A DNA stretch of 64,000 bases from Halobellus clavatus. GTDB taxonomy: Archaea > Halobacteriota > Halobacteria > Halobacteriales > Haloferacaceae. Below are positions 17,899 through 26,729 of the stretch, in pieces. The notes under the pieces are model-generated. The model was not told the DNA's origin. It made no database searches and saw only the letters and a list, made by a program, of their open reading frames with translations. The stretch spans positions 310,001-374,000 of the forward strand of contig NZ_FNPB01000002.1 in assembly GCF_900107195.1 (NCBI RefSeq), given 5' to 3'. The position numbers and the translations under genes are program-made. How positions within the stretch are numbered: position 1 is the stretch's first letter; each line of letters starts with the position of its first letter.

Positions 17899-18351
17899 AT
17901 GTCTGACGAAGTCGTGCGGCTGCTCCAGAAGGCGTATCAGGACGAGATCGAGACCGTGATGAACTACCTGTCGAACTCGATCGTCCTCGACGGGGTTCGC
18001 GCGGAGGAGATCAAAGAGTCCCTCCAGCAGGACATTCAGGAGGAACTCACCCACGCCGAGCAACTCGGGAACCGACTCAAGCAACTCGACGAGCACCCGC
18101 CCGGCTCGGCCGCGTTCGAGGCGACGCAGACGAGCCTTCAGCCCCCCGAGGACACGACGGACGTGCTCTCGGTCATCCGCGGGGTTCTCGACGCCGAGGC
18201 GGACGCGATCAAGACCTACCGGGAGCTCATCAACGCCGCCGAAGCGGCTGATGACCCCGTCACCGAAGATCTCGCGGTGACGATTCTCGCCGACGAGGAG
18301 GCCCACCGAACGGAGTTCCACGGCTTCGAGAAGGAGTACCAGAACGACTGA
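17899..18351 (+). CDS. ferritin-like domain protein
   Basis: 150 residues, a four-helix bundle with the metal ligands in place: E in DEIETVMNYL, then EELTHAEQL (ExxH), E in DAEADAIKTYREL and EEAHRTEF (ExxH). It therefore looks like an active di-iron ferritin or rubrerythrin-type protein without a rubredoxin domain. It could store iron or reduce peroxide. A second ATG 9 nt upstream (17890) is also possible. The start at 17899 (MSDEVVRLL) is chosen because it looks more like family starts. Confidence 0.88.
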   Translation: MSDEVVRLLQKAYQDEIETVMNYLSNSIVLDGVRAEEIKESLQQDIQEELTHAEQLGNRLKQLDEHPPGSAAFEATQTSLQPPEDTTDVLSVIRGVLDAEADAIKTYRELINAAEAADDPVTEDLAVTILADEEAHRTEFHGFEKEYQND

Positions 18352-18391
18352 CGCCCCGGCCGAGACCCGCGCCCACCTTCTGACGTCCGCG

Positions 18392-19120
18392 TCAGACGAA
18401 CGCCCCGACAGCGAGGCCGACGGCGAGGAGGACACCCCAGGCGTCGACCCGTCCGAAGCGGAGCGCCGGCAGCGTCGGATTCCACGCGAAGCAGCGGGCC
18501 CGGAGCGCCACCGCCAGGCGGTCCGCCCGCCCGAACGCACCGCGGATACCCGCCGACGCGACGAACTGCATCCGGTCCCGGAGCGGTCGTTCGGTGCCGA
18601 GTCGCGCGTGTGATGCCTCGCGAACGCGCCGGAGATCCGCACGCAAGAGGGGCAGAAAGCGGAACACGAGCGCGACGCCGACGCCGAGCAGTCGGCCCAC
18701 GCGACCGGGAACGAGCCGCTGGATCGCCGCCCGCGAGTCGCGGACGGCCGTCGTGCGGAGGTAGACGGCCGAGACGAGGAGGATCAACAGCACTCGATAG
18801 CTCGCCAGCAGTGGACCGATCGCGGCATTCGGATCGAGGCCGACGGCGAGACCAGTCTTCGGTCCACCGAATCCGACGCTCACCGTCTCGACGAGCGGCG
18901 CGGCAAGCAAAAACGGCAATGCGGGCAGATACCCCCGAAGCGCGTCGATCGGCGAGACGCGTCCGGCGACGAGGAAGCCGCCGGCCAGAAGCGTGAACGC
19001 CGCGAGGCCGCGCGGCGTCGTGTGCGCGAACGCCGCCGCGGCGAACGCCGCTTGCAGAAGCAGTTTGGTCCGCGGGTCGAGTCGGTGTGCGAGCGAGTCG
19101 CCGGGGCGATACGTCAGCAT
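18392..19120 (-). CDS. bioN: ECF transporter transmembrane protein (BioN/EcfT)
   Basis: 242 residues. Start MLTYRPGDSLAHRLDPRTKLLLQ is the classical EcfT/CbiQ opening (L.PRTKL). About five hydrophobic segments follow, and the coupling-helix motifs are recognisable near RFLPLLRADLRRVREA and SHARLG. With the ATPase and BioY it should form a biotin uptake system. It overlaps the upstream ATPase gene by 7 nt, so they are translationally coupled. The role in biotin uptake is inferred from the BioY gene in the same cluster and from the operator at 20507-20538. Confidence 0.9.
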   Translation of the reverse strand: MLTYRPGDSLAHRLDPRTKLLLQAAFAAAAFAHTTPRGLAAFTLLAGGFLVAGRVSPIDALRGYLPALPFLLAAPLVETVSVGFGGPKTGLAVGLDPNAAIGPLLASYRVLLILLVSAVYLRTTAVRDSRAAIQRLVPGRVGRLLGVGVALVFRFLPLLRADLRRVREASHARLGTERPLRDRMQFVASAGIRGAFGRADRLAVALRARCFAWNPTLPALRFGRVDAWGVLLAVGLAVGAFV

Positions 19121-19833
19121 CGCGGTCCGTCCCGATCGGGATCCCTGACGTCGTATCTCGGCAGCGACGCACGCGCGCTCTCGGGGTCGTCGTCGACCAC
19201 GAGTTCGCCGTCGGCCATCACGAGCACTCGACCGACGAGCGCGAGCACGTCGCGGAGGTCGTGGGTCACGATCACGACGCTCGTCCCCTCGGCGGCGAGT
19301 GCTCTGAGGCGATCGAGGACCGACTCCCGCGCGGGTGCATCGAGCCCGGTGAACGGCTCGTCGAGGACGAGGTGATCGGGCTCCATCGCCAGCGCCCCGG
19401 CGATGGCGACGCGCTCTCGCTCGCCGCCGGAGAGGTCGGTGACGGGCTGTTTCTCCCGTCCGGCGAGGTTCACGGCCGACAGCGCGGTCTCGACGCGGCG
19501 GTCGATCTCCGTCCGATCGAGCCCCAGGTTCTCCGGCCCGAAAGCGACGTCCGCACCGACGGTGGCGGCGACCAGTTGGTCTCTGGGCTCTTGGAACACC
19601 ATTCCGACCGCGGTCCGGGCGGCGACGAGGTCGTCGCCGACGGCGCGACCGTTCACCTCGACGGCCCCCGCGTCCGGTTCGAGCAGCCCGTTGAAGTGCC
19701 GGACGAGCGTGGTCTTGCCCGAGCCGTTCGCGCCCGCGACGACGACGCACTCGCCGTCGTCGATCGAGACGGAGACGCCGTCGACGGCGACGACGTCGTC
19801 GTACCGGTGGACGAGGTCGTCGGTCCGGATCAT
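19114..19833 (-). CDS. bioM: ECF transporter ATP-binding protein (BioM/EcfA)
   Basis: 239 residues, an ABC ATPase: Walker A GANGSGKTT (33-41), Q-loop MVFQEPRDQLVA, signature LSGGERERVAIAGALA, Walker B HLVLDEPFTGLD, and H-loop IVTHDL. The Q-loop continuation (PRDQLV) fits the EcfA/CbiO subfamily. It powers biotin import with BioN and BioY. Its start is 78 bp after the end of bioY on the same strand, consistent with a bioY-bioM-bioN operon. Confidence 0.92.
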   Translation of the reverse strand: MIRTDDLVHRYDDVVAVDGVSVSIDDGECVVVAGANGSGKTTLVRHFNGLLEPDAGAVEVNGRAVGDDLVAARTAVGMVFQEPRDQLVAATVGADVAFGPENLGLDRTEIDRRVETALSAVNLAGREKQPVTDLSGGERERVAIAGALAMEPDHLVLDEPFTGLDAPARESVLDRLRALAAEGTSVVIVTHDLRDVLALVGRVLVMADGELVVDDDPESARASLPRYDVRDPDRDGPRC

Positions 19834-19911
19834 ACCGCCCCCTGCGTTCGGCTCACGGCTGCATTCCGCGTTCGACCCTGGCCGGGGGCTCGGGATTCGC
19901 TCACGTTCGCC

Positions 19912-20493
19912 TCAGGCCGCCGCGGCAGCGTCGCTGCGGACGACGCCGACGGCCGCGGCGATCTTCACCGCCTCGAACGGGACGAACGCCAGCGCGCTGA
20001 CGGTGAACGCCTCGACGAGGCCGACGTTCTGGACGACCGAGAACCCGACCGTCCCGAGCGCGTAAATGACCACCGTCCCGACGAGCATCCCCAGCACCAA
20101 CCGTCCGGTGGCGATCGTCTCGGGGTCGGCGAGGCCGTCGAAGCCGTGGACGACGCCCCCGATCAGAGACGCGGCGATCGGGTACGACCAGAGGTAGCCC
20201 GCGGTGTACCCGACGAGCGGACCGAACCCGGCCGATCCGCCGGCGAAGACCGGCGCGCCGGCGGCCCCAGCAGCGAGGTAGAACGCGAGCGAGACACCGC
20301 CCCAGACCGGGCCAAGAAAGATCCCCGCGAGGAACACGCCGAGCACCTGCAGGCTCACCGGCACCGGCGAGATCGGGTTCGGGAACGACACGTACGCGAA
20401 TGCGCCGGTGAGCGCCGCGAACAACGCCGCGCGTGCGACGTTGCCGACGACGTCCTCGCCGACGAGTTCGACCGACTCCGTCTCTGTCGACAT
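19912..20493 (-). CDS. bioY: biotin transporter substrate-binding component BioY
   Basis: 193 residues, about six hydrophobic segments. It contains the BioY signature SFPNPISPVPVSLQVLGVFL (about 38-57) with the LGPVWGG segment after it. This is the biotin-binding S-component of the ECF transporter. Regulation is strongly suggested by the perfect palindrome at 20507-20538 just before its ATG, which fits the BirA operator consensus. It is the first gene of the predicted bioYMN operon. The ATG at 20493 (MSTETESVEL) is preferred over an in-frame start 30 nt upstream that would overlap the operator. Confidence 0.93.
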   Translation of the reverse strand: MSTETESVELVGEDVVGNVARAALFAALTGAFAYVSFPNPISPVPVSLQVLGVFLAGIFLGPVWGGVSLAFYLAAGAAGAPVFAGGSAGFGPLVGYTAGYLWSYPIAASLIGGVVHGFDGLADPETIATGRLVLGMLVGTVVIYALGTVGFSVVQNVGLVEAFTVSALAFVPFEAVKIAAAVGVVRSDAAAAA

Positions 20494-20506
20494 ACCTCTC
20501 CCTGTC

Positions 20507-20538
20507 TCGTAAACCTGTATCAATCGTTCGGTTTACGA
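20507..20538 (-). promoter_or_regulatory. BirA-type biotin operator upstream of bioY
   Basis: TCGTAAACC (20507-20515) and GGTTTACGA (20530-20538) form a perfect 9-bp inverted repeat with a 14-nt spacer. The BirA consensus known from bacteria and some archaea is TTGTAAACC-N14/15-GGTTTACAA, so only the outer T-A pair differs (C-G here). The palindrome lies 14-45 nt upstream of the bioY ATG, overlapping the probable transcription start, which is ideal for repression when biotin is plentiful. Confidence 0.85.
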
Positions 20539-20608
20539 CTTCGGGAGAGACGTCGCAGGGATGGACCGACGGCAATCTTTGTACGTCTGCGCGGCCTACG
20601 CTCGATCG

Positions 20609-21343
20609 ATGGACGAGAAGACAGCCGAACTCCGGGACCTCTTCGTCGACGCAACGGGCGAGGAGGCAGTCACCGAGTCGCAGTCGCGTCCGCGGGGATC
20701 GCTCTCGGAACCCGCCGACGCGACGGTCGAGGATCGGCTGACTGCACTCGTCGAGGAGATGCAGGAGCGCTACGACTTCGCGTCCTCGCTCTCGACAGCG
20801 GACCTCGTCGCCGTCGTCCGCGGCTTCTTCGATCCCGACGTGACCGGCGCGGACGCCGAGTCGTGGTCGGCTGCTGCCGACGCCGCACTCGCGTCGACGC
20901 TCTCGGCCGACGTCGACGCCGAGGCGGTCTTCCGCGCGCGGATGGACCTCCACTTGGTCAGCGGCAGCGACCGCGACGCGCCGATCGCCTACGATCGGCT
21001 GCGGAGTCTCGTCTCGGCCTCGACCGGGGCGGACGGGTCGCTGACCGACGACGAACTGGCCGCTGCGATCGCATCGGGTTCCGAGGATTCGATCGAGGAC
21101 GACGCTGCGAACGACGTCGCCGAGAATGGCGCCGCCGAGAACGATGTCGCGCCCGAGACCGTCCGGCGCTACCGCCGCGTCGCGGAGGCCGACCTCGTCT
21201 CCCGCCGGGCGAACCACCGGTTCCGTGACGCGTTCACCGACCTGCTCACCGACGCGGACCTGTCGACGCGCCTCGCCGAGGACGCCCGCCGCGACGGCCT
21301 CACAGAGGCCACCGAGGACATCGAGACCGACGTGTCGCTCTGA
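20609..21343 (+). CDS. haloarchaeal conserved protein (annotated in relatives as conditioned medium-induced protein 4)
   Basis: 244 residues, soluble, acidic and mostly helical. Starts MDEKTAELRDLFVDATGEEAVTES, a sequence I recall from haloarchaeal proteins called conditioned medium-induced protein 4. It has a variable acidic loop (SEDSIEDDAANDVAENGAAEN) and a conserved basic C-terminal helix (SRRANHRFRDAFTDLLTDADLS). No enzymatic motif is visible. It lies directly before mcm on the same strand, and I recall the same arrangement in other haloarchaea. Function unknown. Confidence 0.75.
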   Translation: MDEKTAELRDLFVDATGEEAVTESQSRPRGSLSEPADATVEDRLTALVEEMQERYDFASSLSTADLVAVVRGFFDPDVTGADAESWSAAADAALASTLSADVDAEAVFRARMDLHLVSGSDRDAPIAYDRLRSLVSASTGADGSLTDDELAAAIASGSEDSIEDDAANDVAENGAAENDVAPETVRRYRRVAEADLVSRRANHRFRDAFTDLLTDADLSTRLAEDARRDGLTEATEDIETDVSL

Positions 21344-21424
21344 GCGGGGCCGCACATTCACGATCGATTACTTCCACCGCGGGTGGCGAAGACTCTTACC
21401 CGGTGAGGTCCCTACTCCGGTGCG

Positions 21425-24400
21425 ATGGCCCAGGCCCCCCAAGACTCGCGCGACCTGACCGATCGGTTCATTCAGTTCTACCGAAAGTACTACCGCGACG
21501 CGATCGGCACCCTCGCGCAGAAGTACCCCAACGAACAGCGCTCGCTGTACGTCGACTACGAAGACCTCTACAAGTTCGACACCGAATTGGCCGAAGAGTA
21601 CCGGAAGGTCCCCGGCCAGTACCGCGAGTACGCCGAGGAGGCGCTCCGGCTCTACGACCTGCCCGCCGACGTCAAACTCGGCCGCGCGCACGTCCGCTTG
21701 CAGAACCTGCCCGAGACGGTCGACATTCGCGACATCCGCGTCCACGACGACCACATCGGGCGGATGATCGCGGTCCAGGGCATCGTCCGGAAGGCGACAG
21801 ACGTCCGCCCGAAGATCACCGAGGCCGCCTTCGAGTGCCAGCGCTGCGGGACGATGACCTACATCCCCCAGTCGGACAGCGGCTTTCAGGAACCTCACGA
21901 GTGTCAGGGCTGCGAGCGGCAGGGACCGTTCCACGTCGACTTCGACCAGTCGGAGTTCGTCGACGCGCAGAAGGTTCGGGTTCAGGAGAGCCCCGAAGGC
22001 CTGCGGGGCGGCGAGACGCCGCAGAGCATCGACATCGATCTCGAAGACGACGTGACGGGGAGGGTTACCGCCGGCGATCACGTCACCGTCACGGGCGTTC
22101 TCCACATCGAACAGCAGACCTCCGGCAACGAGAAGACGCCCATCTTCGACCTCTATATGGACGGCGTCTCGGTCCAGATCGAAGACGAGGAGTTCGAGGA
22201 TATGGACATCACCGAGGCGGACGTCGCCGAGATCGTCGATCTCTCGAACGATCCCGACATCTACGAGAAGATGGTCGAGTCCGTCGCGCCGTCGATCTAC
22301 GGCTACGAGGAGGAGAAACTCGCGATGATCCTCCAACTCTTCTCGGGCGTGACGAAGCACCTCCCGGACGGGTCGCGAATCCGGGGGGACCTGCATATGC
22401 TTCTCATCGGGGATCCTGGGACGGGGAAGTGCGTCGCCGGCGACACGCTTGTCACGCTTGCCGACGGCTCAGAAATACCAATTCGAGAACTGGTTGAGGA
22501 TAATCTCGACGATCCAAAGTCGGTCGATGATGGCGTCTGGGACGCTGTCGATTTCGAGGTCCCATCGATGGCAGAAGACGGGTCGCTTGGGACGCAGCGA
22601 GCGACTAAGGTCTGGAAGCGGGAAGCGCCGGAGCAGATGTATCGGATTCGGACCGCGAGCGGGAAAGAATTGACCGCCACGCCGTCGCATCCGCTGTTCG
22701 TTCAGTCCAATGGCGAAATCGAGGCGGTGAAGGTCGAGGATCTGACCCAAAACCAGTGTATTGCGACGCCGCGAACGGTGCCGACAGACGGCGGCGACTC
22801 ACTCGACGTCACGTATCGACGCTCGAAGTCCAATAACGCGGTTTCGCTTGACTTGCCTGAGGTATGGACGAATTCCTTGGCAAGGCTCATTGGTTACATC
22901 GTCGCTGAAGGGTACGTCGAACACCGCGACGATCATACGGGTAGCGTTCGAATCACAAACTACGACGAGGAGATCCTCTCCGACGTCGCGTCCGGGTTTG
23001 AGTCGCTCGGGGTGAATTACTCACTTTTGAATTCGCGCGAGCACAAACAGGCACGGGTCGTTCGCTGTAGTTCGGGAGAGTTTGTCAGCTTCCTCGAACA
23101 CCTCGAACCCGCGCTTTTGAGCCGATCTGCTGCCCAGCGCGTTCCAGACGCTATCAAGAACGCAACCACCGAAATCAAGCAGAGCTTCCTTCGGGCGTAC
23201 GTCGACGCGGAGGGTCACGTCTCGGCGGCGCAACGTGAACTGACCGTCGCCTCGATGAGTCGTGATCTGCTGAAAGACGTCCGATCGCTCTTCTTGTCGT
23301 TGGACATCTCATCCTCGATTCAGCCCCGACAAAACGGCAGTTATCGGCTTCGACTGAGCGGAGACGCGTTCCAGCGGTACGCCGATGCCGTCGGATTCGT
23401 CACTGAACGCAAACTGGATGCCGCCAAAGCGCACTCAGATCAGGATCGAAACACGAATGTCGATGTCGTCCCCGACATCGGGGACTCACTCAGAGACATC
23501 CGAGAATCGCTCGCCCTGTCGCAATCAGACTGTGGCGTTCCTCGGTCGACATATCAGCACTACGAGCGTGGAGACCGAAACCCCAGTCGAGACTCACTCA
23601 GATCTGTTCTTGACGCGTTCGAGCGCCGGATCGAGCGGCTCAAAGAAACCGCGAAACACCTCGAGACACGCTCGTGGGAACAGATAGAATCCGTTCGTCG
23701 CTTGCTGAACGTGTCACAAAGAGAAATCGCGACCGGGATGAGTGTCGAGCAGACGACCGTGAGTTATTACGAACGGACCGATGCCGTCCCCGACGGTGGA
23801 CGAATCGCTCACGGAACCGACGTGCTCGCGAACCGGATCGACGAGGCCCTGTCAGTTGTTACTGACGTTCGTCGCCTTCGGGCGCTGGCGGAGAACGATA
23901 TCCGCTGGGATCGCATCGAATCGATCGAAGCGTGTTCTCCGACGGACGACTGGGTGTACGACCTCGAAGTCGCGGAGACGCACTCGTATCTCTCCAACAA
24001 CATCGTCTCGCACAACTCGGCGATGCTGCAGTACATCCGCAATATCGCGCCCCGGTCCGTCTACACCTCGGGGAAAGGGAGTTCGTCTGCGGGGCTCACC
24101 GCCGCGGCCGTTCGCGACGACTTCGGCGACGGCCAGCAGTGGACGCTCGAAGCCGGCGCGCTCGTGCTCGCCGACAAGGGGATCGCGGCCGTCGACGAGC
24201 TCGATAAGATGCGATCGGAAGACCGAAGCGCAATGCACGAAGCGCTCGAGCAGCAGTCGATTTCGGTCTCAAAGGCCGGCATCAACGCGACCCTCAAGTC
24301 CCGGTGTTCGCTGCTCGGCGCGGCGAACCCGAAGTACGGCCGATTCGACCAGTACGAGCCGATCGGCGAGCAGATCGATCTCGAACCCGCGCTGATCTCG

Positions 24401-25123
24401 CGATTCGATCTGATCTTCACCGTCACCGACGACCCCGACCCCGAGACCGACGCCGAACTCGCAGAGCACATCATCAACACCAACTACGCGGGCGAACTCC
24501 ACACCCAGAAGTCCGAAGTGCCGAGTTCGGAGTTCACCGACGATCAGGTCGACGACGCGACCGAGGAGGTCACCCCGACGATCGACGCCGAACTCCTTCG
24601 GAAGTACATCGCGTACGCGAAGCGGAACTGCTACCCGACGATGACCGACGAGGCGAAGGAAGTCATCCGCGACTTCTACGTCGACTTCCGAGCGAAAGGG
24701 GCCGACGAGGACGCGCCCGTCCCCGTCACGGCGCGGAAGCTGGAAGCGCTCGTTCGCCTCTCGGAGGCCTCCGCGCGGCTTCGCCTCTCTGACACGGTCG
24801 ACCGCGAGGATGCTGTTCGCGTGACCGACATCGTCGAATCCTGTCTCCGCGACATCGGAATGGACCCCGAGACGGGCGAGTTCGACGCCGACATCGTCGA
24901 GACCGGGACCTCGAAGAATCAGCGTGACCGGATCAAGAACCTCAAACACCTGATCGAGGAACTCGAAGACGAGTACGAGGAGGGTGCCCCCCTCGACGAG
25001 GTCGTCGAGCGGGCGACGACCGATCTGGGGCTCGGCGAGTCCAAGGCCGAAGACGAGATCGAAAACCTCCGCCGGAAGGGGGAAGTGTACGAACCGCGAC
25101 AGGGCTACCTCCGAACCACGTAG
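21425..25123 (+). CDS. mcm: replicative helicase MCM, intein-containing precursor
   Basis: 1232-residue precursor; the exteins (335 + 368 residues) make a 703-residue MCM. The N-terminal domain has a Cys4-type zinc site (CQRC about 138, CQGC about 161). The AAA+ motor has Walker A GDPGTGK-S, split by the intein between Lys and Ser, then Walker B VLADKGIAAVDELDKM, and sensor/Arg-finger segments including ALISRFDLIF. The C-terminal winged helix ends the protein. MCM is the 3'-5' replicative helicase. Without splicing the P-loop is broken and the enzyme is inactive. It is followed with no gap by a small gene. Confidence 0.96.
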   Translation: MAQAPQDSRDLTDRFIQFYRKYYRDAIGTLAQKYPNEQRSLYVDYEDLYKFDTELAEEYRKVPGQYREYAEEALRLYDLPADVKLGRAHVRLQNLPETVDIRDIRVHDDHIGRMIAVQGIVRKATDVRPKITEAAFECQRCGTMTYIPQSDSGFQEPHECQGCERQGPFHVDFDQSEFVDAQKVRVQESPEGLRGGETPQSIDIDLEDDVTGRVTAGDHVTVTGVLHIEQQTSGNEKTPIFDLYMDGVSVQIEDEEFEDMDITEADVAEIVDLSNDPDIYEKMVESVAPSIYGYEEEKLAMILQLFSGVTKHLPDGSRIRGDLHMLLIGDPGTGKCVAGDTLVTLADGSEIPIRELVEDNLDDPKSVDDGVWDAVDFEVPSMAEDGSLGTQRATKVWKREAPEQMYRIRTASGKELTATPSHPLFVQSNGEIEAVKVEDLTQNQCIATPRTVPTDGGDSLDVTYRRSKSNNAVSLDLPEVWTNSLARLIGYIVAEGYVEHRDDHTGSVRITNYDEEILSDVASGFESLGVNYSLLNSREHKQARVVRCSSGEFVSFLEHLEPALLSRSAAQRVPDAIKNATTEIKQSFLRAYVDAEGHVSAAQRELTVASMSRDLLKDVRSLFLSLDISSSIQPRQNGSYRLRLSGDAFQRYADAVGFVTERKLDAAKAHSDQDRNTNVDVVPDIGDSLRDIRESLALSQSDCGVPRSTYQHYERGDRNPSRDSLRSVLDAFERRIERLKETAKHLETRSWEQIESVRRLLNVSQREIATGMSVEQTTVSYYERTDAVPDGGRIAHGTDVLANRIDEALSVVTDVRRLRALAENDIRWDRIESIEACSPTDDWVYDLEVAETHSYLSNNIVSHNSAMLQYIRNIAPRSVYTSGKGSSSAGLTAAAVRDDFGDGQQWTLEAGALVLADKGIAAVDELDKMRSEDRSAMHEALEQQSISVSKAGINATLKSRCSLLGAANPKYGRFDQYEPIGEQIDLEPALISRFDLIFTVTDDPDPETDAELAEHIINTNYAGELHTQKSEVPSSEFTDDQVDDATEEVTPTIDAELLRKYIAYAKRNCYPTMTDEAKEVIRDFYVDFRAKGADEDAPVPVTARKLEALVRLSEASARLRLSDTVDREDAVRVTDIVESCLRDIGMDPETGEFDADIVETGTSKNQRDRIKNLKHLIEELEDEYEEGAPLDEVVERATTDLGLGESKAEDEIENLRRKGEVYEPRQGYLRTT
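22430..24016 (+). mobile_element. MCM intein with LAGLIDADG endonuclease and two XRE-like HTH modules
   Basis: 529-residue in-frame intein in the MCM P-loop. Splicing motifs: Cys1 in CVAGDTLVTLADG, block B ELTATPSHPLFV, block F WVYDLEVAETHSY, block G NNIVSHN, and Ser as the +1 residue. The endonuclease blocks are LARLIGYIVAEGYV (intein residues about 150) and FLRAYVDAEGHV (about 253), i.e. a two-motif DOD/LAGLIDADG enzyme with a plausible Glu/Asp pair. After it come two helix-turn-helix segments, LALSQSDCGVPRSTYQHYERG and LNVSQREIATGMSVEQTTV (nt 23500-23790). It is distinctly more AT-rich than the exteins. Confidence 0.95.
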
Positions 25124-25408
25124 ATGGACCGCATCTCAGCCCTCCGGAACGTCGAGGAAGCCCTCAGCGACTTCGAGGCGGGGGACGCGGACCTCGCGGC
25201 GACCGAGCAGCGCGTCCTGACGGTCCTGCGAACGTACGCCACAGATTTCGACGGGGAGGAGGGACTGCAGGCCTATCAGGCGAGTGGGGCGGGCCGGGCC
25301 CACGGGCTGGTGGTCGTCGCCGAGAGCGAAGCCGAGGCGCGCGAGCGGATCGCGGACCTCCTCGACGAGGAGCCGGCGTCGATCGCCGCCGACATCTCGC
25401 CGGTGTAA
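25124..25408 (+). CDS. haloarchaeal small conserved protein, mcm operon
   Basis: 94 residues. The ATG follows the mcm stop codon directly (TAGATG), so the gene is surely part of the mcm transcript. N-terminal helical region (RISALRNVEEALSDFEAGD), then LRTYATDFDGEEGLQAYQASG and a beta-like LVVVAESEAEARERI. A family restricted to haloarchaea (from memory DUF7854). No motif suggests a reaction. Its fixed place after mcm suggests a link with replication or with the following genes. Function unknown. Confidence 0.72.
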   Translation: MDRISALRNVEEALSDFEAGDADLAATEQRVLTVLRTYATDFDGEEGLQAYQASGAGRAHGLVVVAESEAEARERIADLLDEEPASIAADISPV

Positions 25409-25409
25409 G

Positions 25410-25446
25410 TGGATTTATATCGCCACCCGGGGATCTGCGCGTAACC
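25410..25446 (+). promoter_or_regulatory. TATA promoter for the leaderless 25447 transcript
   Basis: TTTATAT at 25414-25420 lies about 30 nt before the GTG start at 25447, the spacing expected for a leaderless transcript. So although the genes after mcm are packed, the 25447 gene also has its own promoter. Together with the similar arrangement before 26762 this suggests internal promoters inside the cluster. Confidence 0.6.
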
Positions 25447-25785
25447 GTGTTGCTGGTGGTGACTTACTCACGTCGGGCGCGCGAGACCCTACGAAACGCC
25501 TGTCGGGCCCACGAGGAAACCGTCGTCCGCCGGTTCGGCCGCGCCGCGCTGCTGAGAGAGACCGAGTACGGAGCGTTCCTGGCGTGTCGCCTCCGCGAGC
25601 GGCACGCCGCCGACGTACAGATCCAGCGGACCGAGCCGTTCAACGAGTTCGCCGACGCCCCTGATTCCGTGCGCGAGGCGGCCGTCGCCTACGAGCAACG
25701 GGAGTCACCGAACACGCCGTACGATCGGTTCGCCGCGGGGACCGACCACCCTCCCTCGGCGGCGATGCGCGAACGCGACCTGTGA
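25447..25785 (+). CDS. haloarchaeal conserved protein in the mcm-ParA cluster
   Basis: 112 residues, GTG start (MLLVVTYSRRARETL). Begins with one beta strand (LLVVTYS), followed by a basic helical region with RNACRAHEETVVRRFGRAALL, then FLACRLRERHAADVQIQRTEPF. The C-terminus is disordered-looking. Its 4-nt overlap with the next gene indicates translational coupling. From memory the family is haloarchaea-specific (DUF7855-like). I see no catalytic motif. The basic patches would allow nucleic-acid contact, but this is a guess. Confidence 0.7.
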   Translation: MLLVVTYSRRARETLRNACRAHEETVVRRFGRAALLRETEYGAFLACRLRERHAADVQIQRTEPFNEFADAPDSVREAAVAYEQRESPNTPYDRFAAGTDHPPSAAMRERDL

Positions 25786-26687
25786 CCGCGGCCACACCGC
25801 CGCCGTCGTTCACGCTCGTCCTCCCGGACGACACCCAGTTGTCCGGCCCCGTCGTCGACCTCCGCGGTCGGCCGACCGCCCCTCCGCGTTCGGCGCTCGT
25901 CCGCGCCGTCCGCGCCGGTGGCCCCGTCCCGGAGCCGGCACCCGCGGTTCTCGGATCCCCACCAGGTCCGGCCCACGACCACGTCGGCCTGCTGCGGACC
26001 GATCGCTCCTTCGACCGTCGCGCTGCGCTCGCCGCGCTCGCTGCGGCCCGGGGAGTCCAGACGCCGCACGATCCGGCACTCGCGACTGCACGCCGCCGAC
26101 TCCGTGCGATGTCGGCGGCGCCCCTCGATACGTCGGAACTGCGAGAGGCCCGCCGTCGCGCGGCGGAGGCGGGATCGCAAACCGAACGGCTCCGCGAGCG
26201 GGTCGCCACGATCCGCGGCCGGGTCACGGCGCTCCGGGCGGCGAACGACGACGTCGACAAGCGTGTACTCGAGGACGCCGAAGACTCGCTCGCGGCGGCG
26301 ACGCGCCGCCTCTCTGAGGTTTCGACACGCCGGGTAGCCGCCGGACAGCGGTTGGCGCTCCTCGAAGCACGCGCTCGCAACGCCCGCGACGACCGCGAAC
26401 GGCGGCTCCGACTCGAAGACCGCATCGGCAACCTCGAACGCGCCCAACGCGACGCACGCGTCGCTGCGGTCGCCCCAGCCTTTGCGGCCGCGCGGGACCG
26501 GATCGCCACCCGCGTCTCCACTGGCGGCGACACGGTGTCGCGCTCGACTGCGCTCACCGGCGCACTCGCCGCGGCACGACTCGCGCCCCCCCGCGCACCA
26601 CTCGTCGTCGCTCCCGACGTGGTCGCGCTCCTCGGTGGCGTCGCCGCCGCGGCCGACGCGCTGGCCGCGCCCCTCCTCGTCCGGTGA
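25782..26687 (+). CDS. coiled-coil haloarchaeal protein in the mcm-ParA cluster
   Basis: 301 residues, GTG start overlapping the previous stop by 4 nt. The N-terminal 80 residues are Pro-rich (FTLVLPDDTQLSGPVVDLRG). Residues about 110-240 form a long charged, Leu/Ala/Arg-rich coiled coil (RRRAAEAGSQTERLRERVAT, TRRLSEVSTRRVAAGQRLA). The C-terminal part is Ala-rich and may pack as helices. Proteins of this form often tether or bridge. Family from memory DUF7856-like. Function unknown, but its place just upstream of a ParA/MinD gene makes a structural or partner role possible. Confidence 0.7.
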   Translation: MTAATPPPSFTLVLPDDTQLSGPVVDLRGRPTAPPRSALVRAVRAGGPVPEPAPAVLGSPPGPAHDHVGLLRTDRSFDRRAALAALAAARGVQTPHDPALATARRRLRAMSAAPLDTSELREARRRAAEAGSQTERLRERVATIRGRVTALRAANDDVDKRVLEDAEDSLAAATRRLSEVSTRRVAAGQRLALLEARARNARDDRERRLRLEDRIGNLERAQRDARVAAVAPAFAAARDRIATRVSTGGDTVSRSTALTGALAAARLAPPRAPLVVAPDVVALLGGVAAAADALAAPLLVR

Positions 26688-26729
26688 CTACGGCGACGTC
26701 GCCGCCGAACTCCTCTCCGACGAACCTCG

